Below, piece by piece: positions 34,086-43,844 of a DNA stretch of 64,000 nucleotides (position 1 is its first letter; each line of letters begins with the position of its first letter). The translations under genes were made by a program, and so were the position numbers. This DNA is from Microbacterium terregens (lineage in GTDB: Bacteria; Actinomycetota; Actinomycetes; Actinomycetales; Microbacteriaceae), in assembly GCF_039534975.1 (NCBI RefSeq), contig NZ_BAAAWH010000001.1, forward strand, positions 2,170,001 through 2,234,000. The letters are read 5' to 3'. The notes under the pieces were generated by a model. The model had not been told where the DNA came from and made no database searches. It saw nothing but the letters and a program-made list of their open reading frames with translations.

Positions 34086-35192
34086 TCAGGCGCCGACCGG
34101 GACCGCCGAGACTGTGCGGTCGATCGTGAACTGGCCGAGCACGCGGGTGCCGTCATAGAGCACGGCCGTCTGCCCCGGGGCGACACCGTGCAGCGGCTCG
34201 TCGGGGGTGACCACGAGGCATCCGTCGTTGTCGTCGCGCCGCGCGAAGGCGGGCACCGGGTCGGCGTGCGCGCGGATCTGCACATGGCACGCGAAGGCGG
34301 ATGCCTCGGGCACCGCTCCGGCCCACGTGACGCGGGATCCCGAGATCTCGGCGATCGCGAGGGCCTCCTTCGGGCCGACCACGACGGTGTTCGAGACCGG
34401 ACGCACTTCGAGCACGAACCGGGGCTTGCCGTCGGCGGCGGGAATCCCGAGCGAGAGTCCGCGGCGCTGGCCGACGGTGAAGGCGTGGGCGCCCTCGTGG
34501 GCTCCGACGACGGCCCCGCTCTGGTCGAGGATCTCCCCCGTGGCCGTGCCGACCCGCTCGGCCAGCCAGCCGCGGGTGTCGCCGTCCGGGATGAAGCAGA
34601 TGTCGTGGCTGTCCGGCTTGGTCGCGACGGTCAGCCCGCGGGCCTCGGCCTCCGCGCGCACCAGCGCCTTCGACGGCGTCTCACCGAGCGGAAAGAGCGT
34701 GTGGGCGAGCTGCTCCGCGGTGAGCACGCCGAGGACGTAGGACTGGTCCTTGGCGGCGTCGCTGGCCCGGTGCAGTTCGCGTTCGCCGGATGCCGTCTCC
34801 CGCAGGATCGCGTAGTGCCCCGTGCAGACGGCATCGAAGCCGAGGTCGAGCGCCTTCTCGAGGACGGCGGCGAACTTGATCCGCTCGTTGCAGCGCATGC
34901 AGGGATTCGGCGTGCGTCCCGCGCTGTACTCGGCGACGAAGTCTTCGATCACGTCATCGCGGAACCGCTCCGAGAAGTCCCACACGTAGAACGGGATGCC
35001 GAGACGATCGGCCGCGCGTCGGGCGTCCATGGCGTCCTCGATCGTGCAGCAGCCTCGGCTCCCGGCCCGCAGCGTGCCGCCCGCGCGGGAGAGTGCGAGG
35101 TGGACCCCGACCACGTCATGCCCGGCGTCCACGGCGCGCGCTGCAGCCACGGCGGAATCCACCCCACCGCTCATCGCCGCCAGAACACGCAT
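34086..35192 (-). CDS. mnmA: tRNA-specific 2-thiouridylase MnmA
   Basis: A 368-residue enzyme that thiolates U34 of Lys, Glu and Gln tRNAs. The PP-loop is [13 protein letters not shown]. The catalytic cysteines are Cys98 in [13 protein letters not shown] and Cys199 in [11 protein letters not shown], as in the family. The central and C-terminal beta-barrel domains are present. The sulfur donor is probably the adjacent cysteine desulfurase, 24 bases upstream. TAGACT six bases before the ATG indicates that it also has its own leaderless promoter inside the iscS 3' end region. Confidence 0.97.
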   Translation of the reverse strand: MRVLAAMSGGVDSAVAAARAVDAGHDVVGVHLALSRAGGTLRAGSRGCCTIEDAMDARRAADRLGIPFYVWDFSERFRDDVIEDFVAEYSAGRTPNPCMRCNERIKFAAVLEKALDLGFDAVCTGHYAILRETASGERELHRASDAAKDQSYVLGVLTAEQLAHTLFPLGETPSKALVRAEAEARGLTVATKPDSHDICFIPDGDTRGWLAERVGTATGEILDQSGAVVGAHEGAHAFTVGQRRGLSLGIPAADGKPRFVLEVRPVSNTVVVGPKEALAIAEISGSRVTWAGAVPEASAFACHVQIRAHADPVPAFARRDDNDGCLVVTPDEPLHGVAPGQTAVLYDGTRVLGQFTIDRTVSAVPVGA

Positions 35193-35198
35193 GAGAAG

Positions 35199-35204
35199 AG
35201 TCTA
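35199..35204 (-). promoter_or_regulatory. -10 element (TAGACT) of mnmA
   Basis: TAGACT on the minus strand ends six bases before ATG 35192. It lies between iscS and mnmA and would allow independent expression of mnmA. Confidence 0.5.
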
Positions 35205-35216
35205 CGAGCCGATGCC

Positions 35217-36437
35217 TCAGCCGAAGCTGGGAGCGGAGCCCGGCACGCGACGCGAGGACAGCCCGGCGGCGCGCGCGCGCTCGAACGCGGCGGGAAGCGC
35301 ACCGATCACCGCGTCGACGTCCGCATCGGTCGTGGTGCGCCCCAGCGTCAGCCGCAGCGCGCTGCGCGCCGCACCCTCTCCGAGCCCCATCGCGCGCACC
35401 ACGTGCGAGGGCTCCGGTACGCCCGCCTGACACGCCGAACCGGTCGATACGGCGATGCCGGCGGCATCCAGCAGCAGCAGCAGCGAGTCGCCCTGTGCGC
35501 CGGGGAACACCAGGTGCAGATGTCCCGGAAGCCGCTCGGCGTCCGCCCCCGAGACCCGCAGCTCGGGGATCCGTCCGCGGAGCGCTGATTCGAGCCGGTC
35601 TCGCAGCGACCCGATCCGCACCGATTCGGACGCCAGCTCGCCGACGGCGAGCTCGGCGGCGACGGTGAATGCGGCGGCGCCCGCGGCATCCTGGGTTCCC
35701 GCGCGAAGCCCGCGCTGCTGGCCGCCCCCGTGCAGAAGAGGCTCGACGCGCGCCTCGCGCGCCACGACCAGCGCACCCACGCCGACGGGGCCGCCGAGTT
35801 TGTGAGCGGCGACGCTCATGGCCACCAGTCCGGCGCTGCGTGAGCCGGACGCGGCGCGCAGACCGCGGAACGACAGCGGAACATGGCCGAAGGCTCCGAC
35901 CGCGTCCACGTGCAGCGGCACATCCGCCTCGACGGAGGCAGCGGCCGCCTGAACCAGGGGCTGCAGCGTGCCGATCTCGTTGTTGGCGGCCAGCAGCGTC
36001 GCCACCGCGGCATCGCCGCCGCCCACCGCGCCGCGCCACGCGTCCAGATCCACGCGCGCGTCGCGATCGACCGGAACCCATTCGATCTCGGCCACCTCGT
36101 GCGCGTCCAGCCAGCCGAGCGTGTCCAGCGTGGCGTGGTGCTCCGCGAGCGGCGCGACGATCGCCGTGCGGCCCGTGGTCTCGCGGCGGGCCCGGTACAG
36201 GCCGGTGATTCCGAGGTTGACCGACTCCGTCCCGCCGGAGGTGAACACGACCTCGACGGGATCGCAGTCCAGCGCCGCGGCCAGACGCTCGCGCGATTCC
36301 TCCAGCAGCCGCCGCGCAGACTGACCGGCGGTGTGGATGGAGGACGCGTTCCCGACCGTCTCGGTCGCCGCCAACCAGGCGTCGCGCGCTTCGGCGCGCA
36401 ACGGCGTCGTGGCAGCGTGGTCGACGTAGACGACCAT
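35217..36437 (-). CDS. iscS: Cysteine desulfurase (NifS/IscS-like)
   Basis: A 406-residue PLP enzyme that transfers cysteine sulfur to acceptors. The PLP lysine is Lys213 in SVAAHKLGGPVGVGAL. The persulfide cysteine is Cys336 in VSTGSACQAGVP. HVDAVGAFGHV is the cofactor-binding segment. The N-terminal VYVDHAATTPLR is typical. It is a type I enzyme placed directly upstream of mnmA, so a role in tRNA thiolation is likely; a role in Fe-S assembly cannot be excluded. The ATG has a GGGGGG run just upstream as a possible ribosome-binding site. Confidence 0.94.
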   Translation of the reverse strand: MVVYVDHAATTPLRAEARDAWLAATETVGNASSIHTAGQSARRLLEESRERLAAALDCDPVEVVFTSGGTESVNLGITGLYRARRETTGRTAIVAPLAEHHATLDTLGWLDAHEVAEIEWVPVDRDARVDLDAWRGAVGGGDAAVATLLAANNEIGTLQPLVQAAAASVEADVPLHVDAVGAFGHVPLSFRGLRAASGSRSAGLVAMSVAAHKLGGPVGVGALVVAREARVEPLLHGGGQQRGLRAGTQDAAGAAAFTVAAELAVGELASESVRIGSLRDRLESALRGRIPELRVSGADAERLPGHLHLVFPGAQGDSLLLLLDAAGIAVSTGSACQAGVPEPSHVVRAMGLGEGAARSALRLTLGRTTTDADVDAVIGALPAAFERARAAGLSSRRVPGSAPSFG

Positions 36438-36452
36438 GGACCCCCCGCTCGA

Positions 36453-36478
36453 AGTAACCTGCGACTGCGTGCGTTACT
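36453..36478. promoter_or_regulatory. Inverted repeat between iscS and glgX
   Basis: AGTAAC (36453-36458) and GTTACT (36473-36478) are inverted copies separated by 14 bases. The centres are 20 bases apart, about two helical turns. The right arm touches the glgX -10 element, so it may be an operator for glgX or the divergent iscS. Confidence 0.3.
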
Positions 36479-36483
36479 ACTGT
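36478..36483 (+). promoter_or_regulatory. -10 element (TACTGT) of glgX
   Basis: TACTGT ends seven bases before ATG 36491 with no ribosome-binding site; a leaderless start is expected. Confidence 0.45.
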
Positions 36484-36490
36484 AGAACGC

Positions 36491-38578
36491 ATGGTTTCGC
36501 CCGATTCCCCCACCGCGCTCGCCCCGCGGTCGGGACTGCTCCGATCCGAGCTCGACGACCTCGGCGTCACGCTCGGGCCTGACGGCGGCACCTTGCGCGT
36601 GTGGGCGGAGAACGCGACCGAGGTGGAGCTCGTCCTGTTCGACGACACCGACCTGGACTGGATCACCGACACCATCCCGCTGTCGGCCGTCGACGGCGGC
36701 GTCTGGAGCATCACGACCGCACATCTGCACGCCGGGCGTCGGTACGCCATCCGGGTGGACGGTCCGTCCGGGGCGGGCAACATGTTCAATCCGGGCACCC
36801 TGCTGGTCGAGCCGTATTCCAAGGGGCTGGTCAGCGGCGGGTTCGAGGACTGGCGATCCGTGGTCATCGACGGCGGCTTCGACTGGGGCGGCGTCTCGAA
36901 ACCGGCGGTCCCGATGGACCGCACCGTGATCTACGAGGGCCATCTCAAGGGCATGTCGAAGCGGCATCCGCTGGTTCCCCCGGCCCTGCACGGGACCTAT
37001 GCGGGCTTGGCGCACCCGGCCATGATCGATCACTTCCTCACCCTCGGCGTCACGAGCATCGAACTGCTGCCGATCCAGGCGTTCGCGACCGAGCCGCGCC
37101 TGCTGCAGCACGGGTTGACCAACTACTGGGGCTACAACTCCCTGAACTTCTTCACCCCGCACGGTGCGTACGCCACCAAGGCGAACCGCCGCGAGGGGCC
37201 CGAGGCGATCCTGCGCGAGTTCAAGGGCATGGTGAAGCTGCTTCACGAGGCGGGCCTGGAGGTCATCCTCGATGTCGTCTACAACCACACCTGCGAGGAG
37301 GGCATCGGCGGCCCGCGCACCAGTCTCCGCGGCATCGACAACCGCTCGTTCTACCGACAGCACGAGGACGGCGTCTACATCGACGTGACCGGCTGCGGCA
37401 ACTCGCTCGACACGGCGACGGATGCCGCATCCCGCCTGGTGCTGGATTCGCTGCGCTACTGGGCCAACGAGGTGCAGGTCGACGGGTTCCGATTCGACCT
37501 GGCCGTGACCCTCGGACGGGATGCCGCGCACACGTTCACTCCCGATCATCCGCTGCTGCGCGCGATCATCGACGACCCGGCCCTGGCCGGGGTGAAGAAG
37601 ATCGCCGAGCCGTGGGATGTCGGCATGGGCGGCTGGCAGACCGGCAACTTCGGGGACGGGTGGCACGAGTGGAACGATCGGTACCGGGACCGCGTCCGCA
37701 ACTTCTGGCTCAGCGACGTCGACTACGCGCGGCGCGCGTCGACCGCCCCGGTGGGCATCGGCGGATTCGCGACGCGGCTCTCCGGCTCCTCCAACACGTT
37801 CAGCGCGGAGCGCGGCCCGCTGGCGAGCGTCAACTTCGTCACCGCCCATGACGGCTTCACCCTCCGAGACCTCGTGTCCTACGACGTCAAGCACAACGTC
37901 GGCAACGGGGAGCAGAACCGCGACGGGGCCGACACCAACCGCTCCTTCAACCATGGCGCGGAAGGCCCCACCTCGGACGAGGGCATCCTCGCCACCCGCC
38001 GCAAGGCGATGCGCAACATGCTCGGAACGCTGCTGCTGTCGGCGGGGGTGCCGATGCTCACCGCCGGAGACGAGTTCGCGCGCACGCAGCGCGGCAACAA
38101 CAACGCGTACTGCCACGACTCGCCGCTGACCTGGATGTCGTGGGAGCACGCGCCCTGGCAGGACGACCTGTTCGCGCACGTGCGGCGACTGTTGGAGCTG
38201 CGCCGACAGAACCCCGCCCTCCGGCCGATCCGGTTCGCGAAGCTCAACGAGCACACCCCCTCGGCCTCGGTCATGCAGTGGTACGACCAGAACGGCAAGA
38301 CGATGGCCATCGATCAATGGACCGATCCGTCGAACCGCACGCTCCAGTACGTCGCCGCCTCGACCCCGGAGCAGGAGGCGTTCAACCGCATTCTGCTGAT
38401 GGTGCACGGAAACGAGCATCCCGTCGATGTCACGCTGCCCGAGATCGAGGGCGTCTCGACGTTCCTCTCGCTGTGGTCGAGTGCGGACGAGACCCCCAGC
38501 GACACGCACGTCGAGTACCACCCGGGCCAGGTCGTATCCCTGACCGGAACGTCGATGCGGCTGTTTCGCACAGGGTAG
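36491..38578 (+). CDS. glgX: Glycogen debranching enzyme (isoamylase type)
   Basis: A 695-residue GH13 isoamylase-like enzyme that hydrolyses alpha-1,6 branches of glycogen. An N-terminal CBM48-like domain (TLRVWAENATEVELVLFDD) precedes the barrel. Motifs: VILDVVYNHT; VDGFRFDLAVTL with nucleophile Asp336; KKIAEPWDVG with acid/base Glu373; and FVTAHDGFTLRDLVSY. It begins the glgX-glgE-glgB block, with 62 bases to the next start. The three enzymes together would trim, extend and branch alpha-glucan. Confidence 0.95.
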   Translation: MVSPDSPTALAPRSGLLRSELDDLGVTLGPDGGTLRVWAENATEVELVLFDDTDLDWITDTIPLSAVDGGVWSITTAHLHAGRRYAIRVDGPSGAGNMFNPGTLLVEPYSKGLVSGGFEDWRSVVIDGGFDWGGVSKPAVPMDRTVIYEGHLKGMSKRHPLVPPALHGTYAGLAHPAMIDHFLTLGVTSIELLPIQAFATEPRLLQHGLTNYWGYNSLNFFTPHGAYATKANRREGPEAILREFKGMVKLLHEAGLEVILDVVYNHTCEEGIGGPRTSLRGIDNRSFYRQHEDGVYIDVTGCGNSLDTATDAASRLVLDSLRYWANEVQVDGFRFDLAVTLGRDAAHTFTPDHPLLRAIIDDPALAGVKKIAEPWDVGMGGWQTGNFGDGWHEWNDRYRDRVRNFWLSDVDYARRASTAPVGIGGFATRLSGSSNTFSAERGPLASVNFVTAHDGFTLRDLVSYDVKHNVGNGEQNRDGADTNRSFNHGAEGPTSDEGILATRRKAMRNMLGTLLLSAGVPMLTAGDEFARTQRGNNNAYCHDSPLTWMSWEHAPWQDDLFAHVRRLLELRRQNPALRPIRFAKLNEHTPSASVMQWYDQNGKTMAIDQWTDPSNRTLQYVAASTPEQEAFNRILLMVHGNEHPVDVTLPEIEGVSTFLSLWSSADETPSDTHVEYHPGQVVSLTGTSMRLFRTG

Positions 38579-38628
38579 GCGAGGGCGATACGGCGCGCCA
38601 TAGCCTGTCCTCCCGCCGGGGTGCGCGG

Positions 38629-38634
38629 TAGGTT
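38629..38634 (+). promoter_or_regulatory. -10 element (TAGGTT) of glgE-glgB
   Basis: TAGGTT ends six bases before GTG 38641, so glgE-glgB has a leaderless promoter separate from glgX. Confidence 0.5.
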
Positions 38635-38640
38635 CGAGAC

Positions 38641-40725
38641 GTGGTCACGACGACGCGCTCCGTGCGCACACGCCCCTGGCGAAGCGCCTCTCCGATCCCC
38701 ATCCGGGCGGCAGACGATGCGCCGCCGGAACGCATGACGGTGACCCCGCGCATCCCGATCGTCCTGCCCTCCCCCTCCGTCCCGGGCGGGCATTTCCGTC
38801 CCAGCGCATTCGCCGGCGAACTGGTCCCCTTCCGCACGACCGCCTTCCGCGAGGGCCACGATCGCATCGGGGTGCACGTTCGGCTCTACTCCCCCTCCGG
38901 GGATGAGTCGCTGCACCGTCTGCATCCGTTGAACGACGGATTCGACCGGTGGGAGACCACGATCGCACCCCTCGAACAGGGCGTCTGGAGCTTTCGGTTC
39001 GAAGCGTTCTCCGATGACTTCGCCACGTGGGAGCACGCGGCGGATCTGAAGATCGCAGCGGGCGTCGACCCGGCCGTGATGCGCGAGCTCGGCGCTCTGC
39101 TGTTCGACCGGGCCGTCGCCGAGAAGAGCCGGCCGATTGCCGAGCGGCGGCGCCTCGAGATCGCCGCCCACACCCTGCGTGATCCCGCCACGACCGACGC
39201 CGCGGCGCTGCAACTGGTCCGCGACCCGTCGATCGCAGCCTACTTCGCGGCCCGCCCGCTCACTTCGCTGATGACGCTCGGGGCCTCTCATGAGCTGCTC
39301 GTGGAGCGCGAGCGGGCAGGGGTCGGCGCCTGGTACGAGTTCTTCCCCCGCTCCGAAGGCGCTCGGCGTCTGAAGGACGGCACGGTCAAGAGCGGAACCT
39401 TCCGCTCGGCGGCGCGCCGACTCCCCGCCGTCGCTGGGATGGGCTTCGACGTCCTCTATCTGCCGCCGATCCACCCGATCGGCCGTCTCAACCGCAAGGG
39501 CCCGAACAACAGCCTCGACACGCGGCCGGGGGATCCGGGTTCACCGTGGGCGATCGGCTCCGACGAGGGCGGTCACGATGCGGTTCACCCCGACCTGGGC
39601 ACACTCGCGGACTTCCGCGCGTTCGTCCGCGCGGCGCGGGCAGAGGGGCTGGAGGTCGCCCTCGACTTCGCCCTGCAGGCGGCCCCCGACCATCCCTGGG
39701 TCACCGCTCATCCCGAATGGTTCACCACCCTGCCGGACGGCTCGATCGCCTACGCCGAGAATCCTCCGAAGAAGTACCAGGACATCTATCCGATCAACTT
39801 CGACAATGACCCGGAGGGGATCCGCGCAGAGGCGCTGCGCATCGTGCGGCACTGGATCGCCCAGGGCGTGAAGATCTTCCGGGTCGACAACCCGCACACC
39901 AAACCCCTGCAGTTCTGGGAGTGGCTGATCGCGACGGTCTCCGCGCAGGACCCCGACGTGGTGTTCCTCGCCGAGGCGTTCACACGGCCCGCTCCGCTGC
40001 AGGGCCTTGCCCTGGCCGGGTTCCAGCAGAGCTACACGTACTTCACCTGGCGCAACACGAAGATCGAGTTGGAGGAATTCCTCGCCGGCCTCGCCCACGA
40101 CACGGCGGATTTCCTGCGCCCGAACCTGTTCGTGAACACCCCCGACATCCTCACCGAGTATCTCCAGTACGGCGGCCGGCCGGCCTACAAGATCCGCGCG
40201 GCGATCGCGGCGACGGGAGCGCCGACGTACGGGGTGTACGCGGGCTACGAGCTGTATGAGAACGTCGCGCGGCCCGGTTCCGAAGAGAACATCGACAACG
40301 AGAAGTACGAGTACAAGTTCCGCGACTGGGACGCCGCCGAGGCACGCGGCGACTCGCTCGCCCCCTACCTCAGGCGGCTGAACGAGATCCGCCGCGATCA
40401 TCCCGCACTCGGGCAGCTGCGCAACCTGACGGTGCACTGGAGCGACGACGACGCCATCCTGGTCTACTCCAAGACCATCAGCGCCGAGCTGTCCCCGACG
40501 GGGCGCGCCGACACCATCATCGTCGTGGCCAACGTCGACCCGCACTCGGTGCGCCAGACGATGGTGCACCTGGACACCCGCGCGTGGGGTGTCGCGCCCG
40601 GCGAACCGTTCGAGGTCGAGGAGCTTCTGACCGGCCAGCGCTGGACATGGGCGGACCACAACTTCGTCAAGCTCGACGCCTTCCACGAACCGGTCCACAT
40701 TCTGCACGTGAAGGAGTCGCGATGA
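38641..40725 (+). CDS. glgE: Alpha-1,4-glucan:maltose-1-phosphate maltosyltransferase
   Basis: A 694-residue GH13_3 enzyme that transfers maltosyl units from maltose 1-phosphate to alpha-glucan. [15 protein letters not shown] places nucleophile Asp416 and [11 protein letters not shown] places acid/base Glu445. The 29-residue interval equals that of Streptomyces GlgE. The first 40 residues are an extension before [13 protein letters not shown]; internal ATG codons exist, but the GTG at 38641 is set by the -10 hexamer. The stop overlaps glgB by four bases (ATGA). Maltose-1-phosphate-forming enzymes are not in this window. Confidence 0.96.
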   Translation: MVTTTRSVRTRPWRSASPIPIRAADDAPPERMTVTPRIPIVLPSPSVPGGHFRPSAFAGELVPFRTTAFREGHDRIGVHVRLYSPSGDESLHRLHPLNDGFDRWETTIAPLEQGVWSFRFEAFSDDFATWEHAADLKIAAGVDPAVMRELGALLFDRAVAEKSRPIAERRRLEIAAHTLRDPATTDAAALQLVRDPSIAAYFAARPLTSLMTLGASHELLVERERAGVGAWYEFFPRSEGARRLKDGTVKSGTFRSAARRLPAVAGMGFDVLYLPPIHPIGRLNRKGPNNSLDTRPGDPGSPWAIGSDEGGHDAVHPDLGTLADFRAFVRAARAEGLEVALDFALQAAPDHPWVTAHPEWFTTLPDGSIAYAENPPKKYQDIYPINFDNDPEGIRAEALRIVRHWIAQGVKIFRVDNPHTKPLQFWEWLIATVSAQDPDVVFLAEAFTRPAPLQGLALAGFQQSYTYFTWRNTKIELEEFLAGLAHDTADFLRPNLFVNTPDILTEYLQYGGRPAYKIRAAIAATGAPTYGVYAGYELYENVARPGSEENIDNEKYEYKFRDWDAAEARGDSLAPYLRRLNEIRRDHPALGQLRNLTVHWSDDDAILVYSKTISAELSPTGRADTIIVVANVDPHSVRQTMVHLDTRAWGVAPGEPFEVEELLTGQRWTWADHNFVKLDAFHEPVHILHVKESR

Positions 40726-42899
40726 AGACCACCGATGACCTGCTGGATGCCGTGGCCGAGGGTTCGCATCACGATCCGCACTCCGTTCTCGGTATTCACC
40801 GCGGCACCGACGCCGAAGGTGCTGCGGAGTGGACGATTCGTGCGCGTCGTCCACTCGCCCGCAGTGTGACCGCCGTCTTTCCGGACGGGACGCGAGTTCC
40901 CCTCGAACACGTGCGCGCCGGGATCTGGGAGGGCCAGCGGGCCGGCGAAGCCGGGCGCTACACACTGCTCGCCACGTATGACGAGGGCCCCGACCACACC
41001 GCCGAAGACCCGTATCGCTTCGCGCCCGCGATCGGCGAACTCGACCTGCACCTGATCCGCGAAGGCCGGCATGAACAGCTCTGGCGCGTGCTCGGCGCCC
41101 ATGTGCGCGAGCTCGACGGCTCGCTCGGCACATCTTTCACGGTGTGGGCCCCGAACGCTCGAGCGGTCCGTGTCGTCGGCGATTTCAATGGCTGGGACGG
41201 TCCCTCTCACGCCATGCGGTCCATGGGCGGCAGCGGGGTCTGGGAGCTGTTCATCCCGGGCATCGGCGTCGGCGCGACGTACAAGTTTCAGCTGCTCTCG
41301 CGAAACGGCGACTGGGTTCTCAAGGCGGATCCGATGGCTCGATACGCAGAGGTACCCCCGGCGACAGCATCCGTCGTCACCGAGTCGTCCTACACCTGGT
41401 CGGATTCCGCATGGATGACGCAGCGGGCCAAGACGCAGCCCGTGTCGCAGCCGATGTCGATCTACGAGGTTCACTTCGGCTCGTGGCGCCCTGGGCTGTC
41501 ATACCGGGACGGCGCCGATCAGCTCATCGAGTACGTGACCGCGCAGGGATTCACCCACATCGAGTTCCTGCCGCTCGCCGAGCACCCGTTCGGCGGGTCC
41601 TGGGGATACCAGGTCACCGGCTACTACGCACCGACCAGCCGCTTCGGCACGCCCGACGACCTGCGGTATCTGATCGACCGTCTGCACCAGGCCGGTATCG
41701 GGGTCATCATGGACTGGGTCCCCGGGCACTTCCCCAAGGACGCGTTCGCCCTGGCCCGGTTCGACGGCGAGCCGCTCTACGAGCACTCTGATCCGCGCCG
41801 CGGAGAGCACCGCGAGTGGGGCACGTACATCTTCGACTACGGCCGCAGCGAAGTGCGCAACTTCCTCGTCGCGAATGCGCTGTACTGGTACGAGGAGTTC
41901 CATGTCGATGGGCTGCGGGTGGACGCGGTCGCATCGATGCTCTACCTGGACTACTCCCGTGAGGCCGGCGAGTGGGCACCGAACGTGCACGGCGGACGCG
42001 AGAACCTCGAGGCGATCCACTTCCTGCAGGAGGTGACGGCCACCTCGTACAAGCGCTATCCCGGTATCGCCATGATCGCTGAGGAGTCAACCAGTTTTCC
42101 CGGTGTCACCGCGCCGACCAACCAGGCGGGCCTCGGTTTCGGCTTCAAGTGGAACATGGGCTGGATGAACGACTCGTTGCAGTACATCTCACGCGATCCG
42201 ATGTACCGCTCGCACCACGAGGGCGAGCTCTCGTTCTCGTTCGTCTACGCGTTCACCGAGAACTTCGTGCTGCCTGTCAGCCATGACGAGGTGGTGCACG
42301 GCAAGGGCAGCCTGTTCTCGCGGATGCCCGGCGACCACTGGCAGAAACTCGCGAACATGCGCGCGTTCCTGGCGTACATGTGGGGCCACCCCGGCAAGCA
42401 GCTGCTGTTCATGGGCCAGGAGTTCGGTCAGCTCTCCGAGTGGGCCGAGGGGCGCGGCCTGGACTGGTGGATCCTCGATCAGCCTTCCCACGCCGGCCTG
42501 CAGAGCTTCGTCGCCACGCTCAACCGGGTGTACCGCGACAACTCCGCACTGTGGGCGCGCGACAACGACGGGAGCGCCTTCTCGAGGCTGGGCGGCCCGA
42601 CGTGGAACCCCAACGTCGTCGCGTTCACTCGTCGCGACTGGCACGGCAACACGGTGGCCGTCATCTGCAACTTCTCCGGCGTCCCGGTGTACTCCTACGC
42701 TCTCGACCTGCCCGCGGCGGGTGTATGGCACGAGATCCTCAACACGGACGCACAGGAGTACGGCGGTTCCGGCGTCGGCAACATGGGCGTGGTGCGCGCG
42801 GACGAATCCGGTCGCGCGACGATGGTGCTGCCGCCTCTGGGCGTGCTGTGGCTGCGCCACGACCCGGACGCGCACATCCCCTCGCCGACGCGGGGCTGA
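40722..42899 (+). CDS. glgB: 1,4-alpha-glucan branching enzyme
   Basis: A 725-residue GH13_9 enzyme that creates alpha-1,6 branches. It has an N-terminal CBM48-like repeat ([13 protein letters not shown]), then a second one ([19 protein letters not shown]). In the barrel [12 protein letters not shown] carries nucleophile Asp401 and MIAEEST carries acid/base Glu454. The 53-residue spacing equals that of E. coli GlgB. AAGGAG lies seven bases before the ATG, and the start overlaps the glgE stop. Its end is three bases from the convergent thioredoxin-TPR gene. Confidence 0.97.
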   Translation: MKTTDDLLDAVAEGSHHDPHSVLGIHRGTDAEGAAEWTIRARRPLARSVTAVFPDGTRVPLEHVRAGIWEGQRAGEAGRYTLLATYDEGPDHTAEDPYRFAPAIGELDLHLIREGRHEQLWRVLGAHVRELDGSLGTSFTVWAPNARAVRVVGDFNGWDGPSHAMRSMGGSGVWELFIPGIGVGATYKFQLLSRNGDWVLKADPMARYAEVPPATASVVTESSYTWSDSAWMTQRAKTQPVSQPMSIYEVHFGSWRPGLSYRDGADQLIEYVTAQGFTHIEFLPLAEHPFGGSWGYQVTGYYAPTSRFGTPDDLRYLIDRLHQAGIGVIMDWVPGHFPKDAFALARFDGEPLYEHSDPRRGEHREWGTYIFDYGRSEVRNFLVANALYWYEEFHVDGLRVDAVASMLYLDYSREAGEWAPNVHGGRENLEAIHFLQEVTATSYKRYPGIAMIAEESTSFPGVTAPTNQAGLGFGFKWNMGWMNDSLQYISRDPMYRSHHEGELSFSFVYAFTENFVLPVSHDEVVHGKGSLFSRMPGDHWQKLANMRAFLAYMWGHPGKQLLFMGQEFGQLSEWAEGRGLDWWILDQPSHAGLQSFVATLNRVYRDNSALWARDNDGSAFSRLGGPTWNPNVVAFTRRDWHGNTVAVICNFSGVPVYSYALDLPAAGVWHEILNTDAQEYGGSGVGNMGVVRADESGRATMVLPPLGVLWLRHDPDAHIPSPTRG

Positions 42900-42902
42900 A
42901 CC

Positions 42903-43844
42903 CTAGAACAGCAGGGAGGCAAGGCGACTGCGCGCGCGAATCACGCGCGGATCAGCGTCGCCGGTCAGGGCGAACAGCTCGAGGAGTCGCTCGCGCACGG
43001 GCGTGCGCTCGTCCGAAGGCAGGGCGGCGAACAGATCCAGCAGGCGCTCGAACGCATCCTCCACGTGCCCGCCGGTCACATCGAGGTCGGCGACGGCGAA
43101 CTGCGCGTTCAGGTCGGTCGGAGCCGCGGCCGCAGCGGCGCGCGCCTCTTTCGGGTCCACGCCCTGCACCCGGTTCAGAAGCTTCACCTGTCCGAGGCCC
43201 GCGCGTGCGTCCTCGTCCCGGGGGTTCTCGGCCAGAGCCTTCTCGTACGCGGCGATGGCACGGGCGTAGTCGCCCGCCTCGATCGCGTCGAATGCCTCGG
43301 CGTGCAGCGGAGGCAGCGGAGGCTCGACGGGCGCAGCGTCCTCCTCGGCATCATCGTCTGCCGCGTCGACCTCGAGCGTTCCGGTGACGCCGTTCTGGGC
43401 GGCCAGCTGCAGCAGCTGGGCGAAGACCTCGCGAACCTGCTCCTCCGGTACGGCACCGGTGAACAGCGGGACCGGCTGACCGGCGACCAGGGCGACCACG
43501 AGCGGGATCGACTGGGCACGGAACGCCTGGGAGAGCTGCGGGTTGGCATCCACGTCCACTTTGGCCAGGACGAGGCGGCCGCCCAGTTCGGTGACGACGC
43601 GCTCCAGGATGGGGCTCAGCTGCTTGCAGGGTCCGCACCACTCGGCCCAGAGGTCGATGACCACCGGAACCGTGCGCGAGAGCTCGAGCACCTGCGGGAA
43701 CGTCTCGTCGGTGACGTCCATCACGAGCGACCCGGACACCGGCGATGCGGCCTCCGTTCCGGCCGCGACGGGTGCGGGCCGATTGCGGAGTGCAGAAAGG
43801 TCGACGGCGCCGCGCAACGCGGCACCCGGGTTCGCGTCGGTCAA
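42903..43844 (-). CDS. Thioredoxin-domain TPR protein (CnoX/YbbN-like co-chaperone)
   Basis: A 313-residue cytoplasmic protein. A thioredoxin domain covers about residues 40-150, with the active site Trp69-Cys-Gly-Pro-Cys73. It is followed by an acidic linker and TPR-like helices from about residue 185 (AEAFDAIEAGDYARAIAAYEKALAENP). This matches CnoX/YbbN, a redox-regulated holdase. Unlike E. coli CnoX it keeps both cysteines. The TTG start overlaps the preceding stop as TTGA, so translation is coupled to the membrane protein gene. The first 38 residues are disordered. Confidence 0.9.
   Translation of the reverse strand: MTDANPGAALRGAVDLSALRNRPAPVAAGTEAASPVSGSLVMDVTDETFPQVLELSRTVPVVIDLWAEWCGPCKQLSPILERVVTELGGRLVLAKVDVDANPQLSQAFRAQSIPLVVALVAGQPVPLFTGAVPEEQVREVFAQLLQLAAQNGVTGTLEVDAADDDAEEDAAPVEPPLPPLHAEAFDAIEAGDYARAIAAYEKALAENPRDEDARAGLGQVKLLNRVQGVDPKEARAAAAAAPTDLNAQFAVADLDVTGGHVEDAFERLLDLFAALPSDERTPVRERLLELFALTGDADPRVIRARSRLASLLF

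Noticed and set aside
35816..38521. A 901-codon minus-strand open frame opposite glgX
   Set aside because: It overlaps glgX entirely and the iscS 5' part; no domain was recognised, and glgX has complete catalytic motifs.
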